Source of the DNA: Ichthyophonus hoferi | Lineage: Eukaryota > Opisthokonta > Ichthyosporea > Ichthyophonida > Ichthyophonidae | Reading direction: 5' to 3' | Length of the DNA stretch: 46,361 nucleotides | Assembly: GCA_002751075.1 (NCBI GenBank) | Contig: NAOQ01000024.1 | Coordinates: forward strand, 2,286-48,646 | Shown: positions 38,301 to 46,361 of the stretch, piece after piece | How positions within the stretch are numbered: the first letter of the stretch is position 1 | Layout of the letters: each line of letters opens with the position of its first letter | Program-made: the position numbers and the translations under genes | Notes under the pieces: model-generated | Told to the model about the DNA's origin: nothing | What the model saw: only the letters and a program-made list of their open reading frames with translations | Database searches by the model: none

Positions 38301-40410
38301 CCCCCCCTCTGAGAGTCGTGGCATAAAGAAGAAGAAGAGAGGGAAGGACGAATATGCAGTACAAATAGACGATGGAGGGGTAGGCGTAGAGCTAGCAGTA
38401 ACAGGGAAGGCTTTTAATATCCTAAACCATTCAGGTGTCATGCGAAAGTATCTTATGCACACAAGAATATTTGCTCGAATGATGCCTTATCAAAAAGTTC
38501 AATGTGTGAACCTTTTCATGGAACTGGGGGTTACAGGTATGTAGGGCCCTGGGTATGTCTTTTTTCTTTTTCTTTTTTTGTTTAGCTCTATCTATACTAC
38601 TTATTTTAGGTTTCTTTATCTTTATTTAGATATATACTATTTTATTTGAAAGTATATATATATCGATTACACTGTTGGATACGTTCTCCTACACATAGTC
38701 TTTATTTTTTTGAATCTTTATCTTTGTATTTTTGCATATGTGTTCATGGTATTGTGCTAGAGACATGTGTACATTTTCAATTGCATACCCACTGCAGAGA
38801 TAGCATTAGTTTATAATTGTTACTGTTAGATTAGAAATACCCTGTTTCACTTTTGACACCACTAACACATACATGCACGCATGAATATATATATTCTTAC
38901 TAGGTATGTGTGGTGATGGTGGCAATGACTGTGGGGCCCTCCGTGCTGCACATGTGGGCCTTGCTCTCTCTGAGGCTGAGGCCTCAATTGTCTCTCCATT
39001 TTCCTCCAATACACACTCTATCCAATCCTGCGTAACACTGGTTAGCGAGGGCCGTGCTGCCTTGGCCACCTCCTTCTCTTCCTACAAGTTTCTTATTATG
39101 TACGGAGAGAACCTTACCTTCATGTCCTTTATTGGTGCCTACTTTATGGTTCAGTTCTGGTGGTGGGCCTGGGTTTTTATTGACGCCTTTATCGTTATAC
39201 CCATCTCATATGCCCTGTCTTTATCTCGCCCCCAAGACACCTTGGCTGAATACAAGCCTACAGCCAGATTGTTAGGTGCACAAACAGTAGTGTCCGTGTG
39301 TGCTATGACCTTCTTTAACGCATTGTTTCAGGTAATTGACGTGTATAGCTATACTGTACCATTTGTTATCTTGTCTTTACTTTCCTCTATATGACAATAT
39401 ACTTTTTAATTTCTGTTTATTGACCCGCATTGGGATTTTTTGTATGTTTATGAGTACGTAATGTGATATTGTTGATGTTATTATTTAATATTGTGGGTGC
39501 TAATCATTTATCTATGGCTGCTTTTAACTGGAGCAACTGACCCATTATGTAATGTGGTGTATGCATGTATAGATAAATACAGAAGATTTGGTTTACCGCG
39601 TGGGGGTCTCGATATATTTTCACTATATGCAGAAACACATTCTAATGACTTCAATAACATTCATATCATCTATATTCTTCCCTTCAACGCACCACAATAA
39701 ATTTAATTTCTAGTTTCACTCAAATGGGATTTGCTTCAAATATCTTGATGTATTCCTTGTAAATTCTTATTCCATACAAAAGTCTTCTTTTTCTTTTTTT
39801 TCTTTTTTTTAATCCTTTATCTTATGTTTCCACACTAATACCAGCTCTCCTATCATCTGCATCATCACAGGTATCAGCCGTTGTTATGCTATTCCACCAA
39901 GATTGGTTTCTCTGTCATGAATTTGATGGGAACCGAGTTGACAACTCTAAATGGTGGAGACTAGCAGATAACTATGAGGGAGAGGTGTTGGCCATAGTCA
40001 CTATATTCCAGATGATATCTGTGCCATTTGCTTTAAATTTTGGGGCTAAATTCCGTCGACCATGGTATACCAACTATTTCTTTGTTTTCCTGTTTACCTT
40101 CTATTTCTTAATGATGAGTGTAGTCACTCTCGCCCCTCCTAATATTGTTGGCTGTTGGTTCCATATTAACTGTGGGACATCCATTGCACTCACTGACCTT
40201 GGCTATCATGTAACTCCATGGATGGCATTACACGATTACTTTAGTGCGGACCATCACAATGTTATGCCCCTGTCTTTTAGGATATCTCTTTACCTACTGT
40301 GTCTAGGTAATATTGCGGCTGTGTGGGGCTTTGAATATATTGTAGTACTAGGTCCGGTACGTAATTTAATTCGTCGTCATCGACGCCCCGGGCGATCAAT
40401 GGTATTATAA
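29312..40410 (+). CDS. P5B-type P-type ATPase (ATP13A2-4-like) with N-terminal Cys-rich lumenal domain
   Basis: Fourteen exons: 29312-29446, 30228-30512, 31314-31498, 32101-32232, 32588-33290, 33976-34377, 34736-35069, 35656-35801, 36158-36403, 37137-37529, 37863-37988, 38278-38536, 38904-39331, 39871-40410. All phases agree; 1437 residues. Order: signal peptide (1-21), a lumenal region with 13 Cys and three N-glycosylation sequons, a membrane segment (about 178-200), a second at about residues 250-270, then the P5 core. Core motifs: DESMLTGES (TGES 566-569, A domain), HPMLP (691-695, M4), DKTGTLT (phosphorylated Asp734), KGSFEK (N domain), MVTGDNALTA, GDGGND (1119-1124) and LSEAEASIVSPFSS, a P5B hallmark. 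Known P5B members export polyamines from late endosomes or lysosomes at the expense of ATP. Differences from the norm are the ectodomain and HPMLP in place of PP-x-LP. ATG 29312 was chosen because it precedes the hydrophobic stretch; an in-frame ATG lies at 29237. Confidence 0.92.
31782..31809. repeat. (TA)n(TG)n compound microsatellite in an ATPase intron
   Basis: A TA run passes directly into TG units, in the intron after the exon 31314-31498. Confidence 0.9.
35863..35883. repeat. (TA)n microsatellite in an ATPase intron
   Basis: About ten TA units shortly after the donor at 35802. Confidence 0.9.
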
Positions 40411-42199
40411 TATAGGTTATTATAGTTATAAGATGTGTTGTAGTCGACTATTACTATTATCTTAGGATGTTTAGTACCGCATATTTTGTATAGACATATT
40501 TTTATTTTTACTATGTTAGTTAGACATTGTGCCAAAAAATTATTAGGGCCGTATCCCATAGTGCAGTCACCTTTGTGTTGAGACCTAGAATTAGATTGGG
40601 GAGGTTGAAACCTTTACTTTAAAAATAACGTTGTGATAGTGTGCCTATTAATTATCCAAAGAAAAATCCAAATCCTGACGTTTATTAAAACTCTAGTGAT
40701 TAATAAATTGCTATTTTTAGAAAACATATAACCAATTTCAATAATAAATTATTTTTGTTGGTTTGCTATTGGGTTTGCTTTAGGGTAAGATCCTGCAGCA
40801 ACTATGCATTGCTGAGGGATGCTTATCCGTGTGGGCTAACAACTGATCATACATTACTGATATATATAGGGCAACTATCTCGCTAACTTTGAGTAGTAGT
40901 TGAAAAAGAGAGAATACAAACGATTCAGTATAGGTCTTTGATGTAACATTGATAGCTTACCTGAACACACATAATTGTTTAATATAACCAAGATCATAAT
41001 TTTGATATTGCAGTATGATTTTTATAGTTGACAAACATTGTTTTACCAGAAAAAATTATCTTTCATCCTTTCAAAAATAAACCCATTATTGATATTATTA
41101 TAATGATTTTCAGTATTTAATTGTTAACATAATTATCTTATTAGTATTATATTATAATTATGAAACATATATATGCTTCCCAATTCTTATTACATGTATG
41201 AATTATTACTCTATGTTATTATAATGTTTACGACAACAGCATGATTAATCCAATAGGTAAAGAGATAAAAAATAAATCATGACATTATTGAGCCAATAAA
41301 ATGTTATTACAGCTTTTAAATTTCCGGGGATGCATATTCCTATTGGCGGATATAAATGATATCTGTTAAAGGCGCGAAATATTTATTTGTTTCTGGCCTG
41401 TAATTGCTATTTAGATTGAATATTATTGTTTTCTGCTAATACTAGGATGTTTTTTCTAGTTTAAGTGACCAAATTAATTCCCTTAAATTCATGTCAAGAT
41501 TAGAAGGGAAGACCAAACCGCCATAGTTGAACTTTGCTGTTTGTTGTGATCTATTACTTATATATCCTGCTTACATATTATGAGTCTGAAGGAATTTATT
41601 TAACTTGTTAAAGTAGCGGAGTAACCTCTATCGCCCCTTGTCTAATTGATTTACATTTATAGGGACTCTTTTGTTTTTTAAATATGGTAAGTATCTTTTT
41701 CCATGCCTGCCTTTTATACCCTCACAACAAGGCTGCTTATATTCCTGTTTACTCCTATTGGATCTATTGCAATATTCTCCCACTATTTGTGAGGCTGTGT
41801 GTGACTTATGTGTATCAACGTCTTGTTTATTTTCTTCTCTAAGAAAATGATATAAAGGTTTAGGGACCATATACTCTTTATAAGCAAATTAAAAGCATGT
41901 GATTGTGGGACAGAAATTTACATACATGCTTGTTCCGGAGCTAGAGGGGCAGGGAGGCAGCAAAAAAAGAACAAGGAATAGATAGGCAAACAAAAGAAGC
42001 AATAATAAGATAAGAAGGAAATTATGTAACTAGTTTGTTGTCTAGTCTTGTTGTATAGTAACTTGTGTTATTTATTTGCGAAAAAAAAATATAATATTTG
42101 ACACATTGTCTTTGATTTTACAGAAAAATATTTAATCCTTGTTTATTTGTTATCGTCGCTAGTACAGTAAAGTCAAAGATAATAATAACATTTAGGGCC
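40411..42199. other. Intergenic, P5B ATPase to MND1
   Basis: AT-rich DNA with the ATPase 3' UTR (weak candidate AATAAA at 40702-40707) and the MND1 promoter. It contains an alternative MND1 first exon (ATG at 41684-41686 followed by GTAAGT). The minus-strand frame 41628-41870 has no recognisable product. Confidence 0.6.
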
Positions 42200-45078
42200 A
42201 TGGTATGTAGTGAGGTGACCTCAAAGGATTCAGCCTCATAAAAGTGATCTTTGTTATAAGCATTTCAATTAGATATTATCATTGAAATTACCACTCTCTT
42301 TAGGTTTTCTCCTATCCCACAATTTTTTCTTTGACTAACGTTGCGAAACTATTTCAGTCGAAAAGAAAAGGATTGAGCTTTGAGGAGAAGCGCACCAGAT
42401 TACTTGAAATATTTCATGAAACGGTAAGGTGATAGCATTAGTTAGTGATGTTCTTTAACAAAATGTAGTTTATAGTTTTAATTAACAGATCAATTATGCA
42501 CTTATCTTTGAATGCTCCTTCTCAGGTGTTTGTTTAATACCAGTTATATATATTAATTATTAATATTACTAATCGTGTCCTAAGTCTTATTTAATATTGT
42601 GACTATATTAGCTATATTGCTATATTAACGTCAGACCTTTCCATTCTTCCAAATAGTAGGTGTATATACATATTCTATGACATGGAGTGTGCTTATATCT
42701 AGCTATAGCATACACCCGTACTTTCTTCTTCTCTCTTCTCGATCATCCCTCCATTCCATAGTATTTCTTCCATTCTGTTGTATTTATTTCTGATATTTAT
42801 CTTGTCTCTATGTTTATTGACGAACACATGTTATTCCACTTTTATTGTTTATGTAGAAGTTCTAGATTATGGTTGACCATCTCTATACAAATCATACTCT
42901 CTCTTTCTCTCTTTCTATATACATATATATAATCACAATTGAAGCTGTTGTCCTTATTTGACCATCACTCTTTCACTAGTAACCATAGATTATTAACCAG
43001 GTGTAATCAATCAATCAGAAATCATTTTATCAACTTAAAGAACTGGAGAAAATAGCGCCCAAGACCAAGGGAATTAGTAAGTCATCCTACCCTTTGCAGC
43101 CTATATGCCTTTAACCTGTCTGTGACTATGCTAGAGTAACCATATCTCCTTATTTATATTCTTTCCTTGTAGTCTATTCTGGGTTTATTAAAGCACCTTT
43201 TGTTTATTTGTGTCTAAAATACACACCTCAATCCTTCTTACCTCTATCTATTCACTTTTATCTCCTGTAAATCTCTCTTACTTTCTCTTTCTCCTCTAAT
43301 CTATAACACGCTCTAACATTACAATATTCTCTTCCTCTTTCCCTATTGCCGTTTTTCTTTGCTGTATAGTACTCTTTGCAGTTTGTCTTAATAACTAAAA
43401 CCCTCCCACCAATCATATAAAGCTTTATAATTAGTCCTATAATAATTAATACTATCACTCATTCTCTCTCTAATACGATTATCCATTTGTAGTTAGTCAA
43501 TCAGTCAAAGAGGTGCTCCAATCATTAGTGGATGATGGACTGGTAGATACAGAGAAGATTGGGACATCTGTATATTTTTGGTCCTTTCCCAGCAAGGTTT
43601 ACAACAAAGTATGTCACGATTACTATGCACTCTGATCCCATACGACTTACTAGCAGTGCCCATGCATGTGCACTTACACCAGTACGTACACATACCGAAG
43701 AACCAATATGAAAATGCACATTGGTGTGTACGTGATGCATGCTGGATAGCATATCTTCTGATATTTGTTGTATTATTCATCAATCATGTTACTTTCTCTC
43801 TCTATTTTTATTTCTCTCTCACTCCCTCCTATACTTTCCCTCCCTCATACTATTTCTTAAACCTTCAGAGAAAACATCAGGCTGAACAGCTAGACGAACA
43901 GTTAAAATCATTGAAGAAAAGAAAGGTAGATCTAGATGCCTCATTGGCGGAGAACACTGTGGGAAAAGAGGACTCTGTACGTTGATTTGTTCTATTCTTT
44001 CTTTTTTTTCTTCTTAGGTATTCCCTATGCATAAATATGCTATGGGTATGGATTTATATATTTATCAATATTTGTTTTTATATATTTATTATTTTTAGTC
44101 TTTATTCCTTTGTCAGTCTTTTTCTTTTTTTCTCTTATATCTGTATATGTCTATATTCTATTCTTATTCACCCTTTCTGGCACTTACTTACACCTTATAT
44201 ATATATATTCATTACTCTATAGGAGGCTAGGGTACTGTTAGCCCAGCAGCTGCAGGAAGCCCAAGCTAAAGAGAAGAGCATTGCTAAGGAACTGGAGGCC
44301 TATGCGGACTGCAACCCCGAAATGCTGGATGTGAAACGTACGTATTTGTGGGGTTTAGAATATAGTGATAAGAGTGGGATAACTTGTGAAGGTGGTAGAG
44401 AGGGTAGAAGGAGGACATGGATAGAGGGAAGAAAGCTAGGGTGAAAGGGGAAAGGGGTAGGGGTAATATTCTGGTATATTGTAGATTGGGTGGACTGCTT
44501 ATATGTATATATACACTGGGATGAGTAAATTTAAAAGTTGTGCTATGTCCTTTACTTTTAAAGTGTTTATATAAATGATTTCATATGGATATATACATCG
44601 ATATATATATTTATATATGTGTGTTATTGGGGTAGTAGAGATTTGGATTATGGCTATATAATGTACCCATGGGGAGACAGAGGGCGGAGAGTTACTAATG
44701 TGTATGACATATTACAGGTCAACTGACCAGGACTGCTACTGAGGCGGCCAATAGATGGACTGGTACAACTCCCCTCTTCTCATTTCCTCTGTACTTCAGC
44801 CATTTGCTTGATTTTTTCTTTCCCTTTAACTATATTCTATTATTACTACGCGCCTGTCCCTTCCCTCCCCTTACCTTCTCCGTTATCTTCTACACCTACT
44901 CAGGCTCAGTCTTAGTAACCTATTAATTACATCCCTACTGACACACGGTATTTTGTGGGTCATAGATAATGTGTTTTCTATCCGTCAATGGGTCAAATCA
45001 AAGTTTAATATGGAAGACGACGTACTCAACAAAATGTTTGAGATTCCTTCCGACTTTGACTATATAGAAGTACAGTAG
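42200..45078 (+). CDS. MND1: Meiotic nuclear division protein 1 (Hop2-Mnd1 subunit)
   Basis: Exons: 42200-42202 (ATG only), 42358-42423, 43019-43076, 43493-43608, 43869-43976, 44223-44337, 44718-44762, 44966-45078 (stop). The product is 207 residues, against 205 in human. The family pattern is very clear: [19 protein letters not shown] at the start, [40 protein letters not shown] and FWSFPSK in the winged-helix domain. A coiled coil follows, with [12 protein letters not shown] and [10 protein letters not shown]; the C-terminal part is [21 protein letters not shown], ending FDYIEVQ. With Hop2, MND1 helps Dmc1 and Rad51 pair homologous DNA in meiosis; it is nuclear. The exon with SKRKG has no Met of its own, so the start codon must come from upstream. 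Two ATG|GT sites fit in phase 0: 42200 (GTATGT donor, intron 155 bases) and 41684 (GTAAGT donor, intron 671 bases). Confidence 0.92.
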
Positions 45079-45154
45079 CACTAGGATTTTGCAAGGGACA
45101 TGTATATATGTTTAGTTTCCAGAATACCCGGAACAGTACACGTAAGTCTAGTAG

Positions 45155-45160
45155 AATAAA
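45155..45160 (+). terminator. Candidate polyadenylation signal of MND1
   Basis: AATAAA lies 77 bases after the MND1 stop codon, with T-rich sequence following at about 45205-45245. Its position is typical for a cleavage signal. Confidence 0.5.
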
Positions 45161-45265
45161 GATATAAATGGTCTACGTTCCTTCCGTGTCTCCTCTTTAT
45201 TCTGTTCAATCCTTACTTTTACTAAACTGTTTTTCTAATTTCTTTGTGTATGTATTGGATTGGAC

Positions 45266-45801
45266 ATGATCCACTCACCTACCTTTATAGTTAAATAAGA
45301 TCTGCCTCTCCAAGGCTCACCTGGGCTGGGTTTTCTTTTCATAGAATCTCTATTTATGTGCACTACATACTATAGCTGAGCCACCACTAATTTCTAGCAC
45401 AAGTTTTATTTCTCTTGACTTTGCTGGTATGTATACATTTAGGTACAGGCTCGTATGGAAATACTACGAATATAATGTCAATCTATAAAGAGGATATTTT
45501 ATCAATGTATTTTTTTCAATGGACTTTGAGATAACTTTTTATATACTTATATAGTTAGGGCCGCATTTAGACTATAGTTATCACATACAATAAATCGCCA
45601 AGTAAGAAGCTCAAAGCTTCTCTATTCATTGAACACCAAAGAGAGATTCAAGAGCAGCTTACGAGAGCTTTGACTTGCCCTTTACCTGGTGACAACTACC
45701 TGATAGAGCTCAGTACAACATATACCAGTCCTGTTTCCAATACTAGATCAACTAGGGACCTGGCCACGCCTATGTTCCAATTAAAAGGGAAAAGACCATA
45801 G
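45266..45801 (+). CDS. Candidate small spliced gene, unknown product
   Basis: I do not recognise this product. Three segments chain in phase: 45266-45289 (ATG, MIHSPTFI), 45345-45426 and 45578-45801 (stop), 109 residues. The second exon has a good acceptor (TTTTCTTTTCATAG) and donor (GCTG|GTATGT). The third is an open frame of 74 codons with a charged, probably helical part (SKKLKASLFIEHQREIQEQL). An AATAAA follows at 45935. The first exon has a weak donor (GTTAAA) and may be wrong; the rest could also be alternative 3' exons of the MND1 transcript. Confidence 0.3.
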
Positions 45802-46270
45802 ACCCACTCTATGCAAACAACATAAACAAAATATATTCTGGGTGGCATTCGCCATCTGTTACCCTACAATGTACACGGGCATCTTGGCTAAATCAATTGA
45901 ATAACTAATTGGCTGAACGAATTGCAAGTGCACCAATAAATAATCTGTTGATGTATTTTAAAAACACATTGCGAGTGCGAGAATAATGAGAATATGTTTA
46001 TTTATATCATGGTAGACCCGTATATATTTAATGTTTCAAATCACAATACATCTTTTGTTTTATTCAGATGTATGACTATACATATACATGCATACTTTTT
46101 CGTTATTCGTATTTATGCATATGTGCAGGTATCTTCGTAACCTCGCCCTATTAATAGATCACAATACTTCTACATCGTTATATACTGGAATTTTATTATT
46201 ATCCGTTCATCATATTGAGCTATATAAAATTAATATGCTTCTTCTCCCTCCTCCGTTCCTTCTATAGTAG

Positions 46271-46361
46271 TAGAAAATCATCTGGCAGCTGTTGTAACAG
46301 GAATAATAACCTCCTCTATCTGCTTTGTCATAGTAGCATAGTCTCCAGTAGCTGTAGTAGT
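46271..46361 (-). CDS. Possible gene end cut by the window edge (strand uncertain)
   Basis: On the minus strand, an open frame enters at the window end and stops at 46271-46273, reading ...GDYATMTKQIEEVIIPVTTAAR. It looks like a normal helical C-terminus but matches nothing I know. On the plus strand a strong pyrimidine tract ending CTATAG (46238-46267) could be a splice acceptor; the following frame reads as a hydrophobic stretch with a stop after 23 codons. About 90 bases cannot decide between them. Confidence 0.25.

Noticed and set aside
1-46361. CRISPR arrays, tRNA or rRNA genes, retroelement or transposase genes, and a novel gene cluster
   Set aside because: I looked for repeated spaced units, cloverleaf-like patterns and the usual motifs of these proteins and saw none. 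The genes present belong to unrelated, known cellular functions.

Overview
The window is nuclear DNA of an intron-rich, AT-rich eukaryote, most likely a unicellular lineage that I cannot place. Coding segments are short (about 40 to 700 bases) and separated by spliceosomal introns with pyrimidine tracts and GT..AG ends; one intron looks GC..AG. I rebuilt genes by chaining exons whose reading phases agree and whose products follow the known protein families. Four reconstructions come out close to the length of the human protein or of the family, which is the main support for the models. The family calls are from memory of the protein families; no search was run.

Layout: (1) 80-1967 (+), the 3' end of a class III nucleotide cyclase of the type common in bacteria, cut by the window edge. 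(2) 3465-6144 (-), a GNAT acetyltransferase with a second GNAT-like half, 4 exons. (3) 6655-16468 (+), THOC5 of the THO/TREX mRNA-export complex, about 18 exons, with an assembly gap of 492 N inside an intron. (4) 16469-21135, a 4.7 kb stretch with no supported gene. (5) 21145-26865 (+), HAUS4, a subunit of the augmin complex, 12 exons, 367 aa. (6) 26866-29311, intergenic. (7) 29312-40410 (+), a P5B-type P-type ATPase, 14 exons, 1437 aa, with an added N-terminal signal peptide and a cysteine-rich lumenal domain. (8) 42200-45078 (+), MND1, the meiotic recombination factor, 8 exons, 207 aa, whose start codon is alone in its first coding exon. (9) 45266-45801 (+), a weak candidate small gene, and a possible exon at the right edge.

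The genes do not form a pathway. They are housekeeping or cell-biology genes (mRNA export, spindle microtubule branching, endomembrane transport, meiosis, signalling) that happen to be neighbours. HAUS4 indicates that the organism keeps augmin, and MND1 indicates meiotic capacity. All genes except the acetyltransferase are on the plus strand; the acetyltransferase and THOC5 diverge from a shared interval of about 0.5 kb.

I found no CRISPR array, tRNA, rRNA, or recognisable mobile element, and no evidence of a wholly new multi-gene system. The strongest leads are the ectodomain and altered membrane motif of the P5B ATPase, the Arg-to-Lys change in the cyclase active site, and several unusual gene-structure points.
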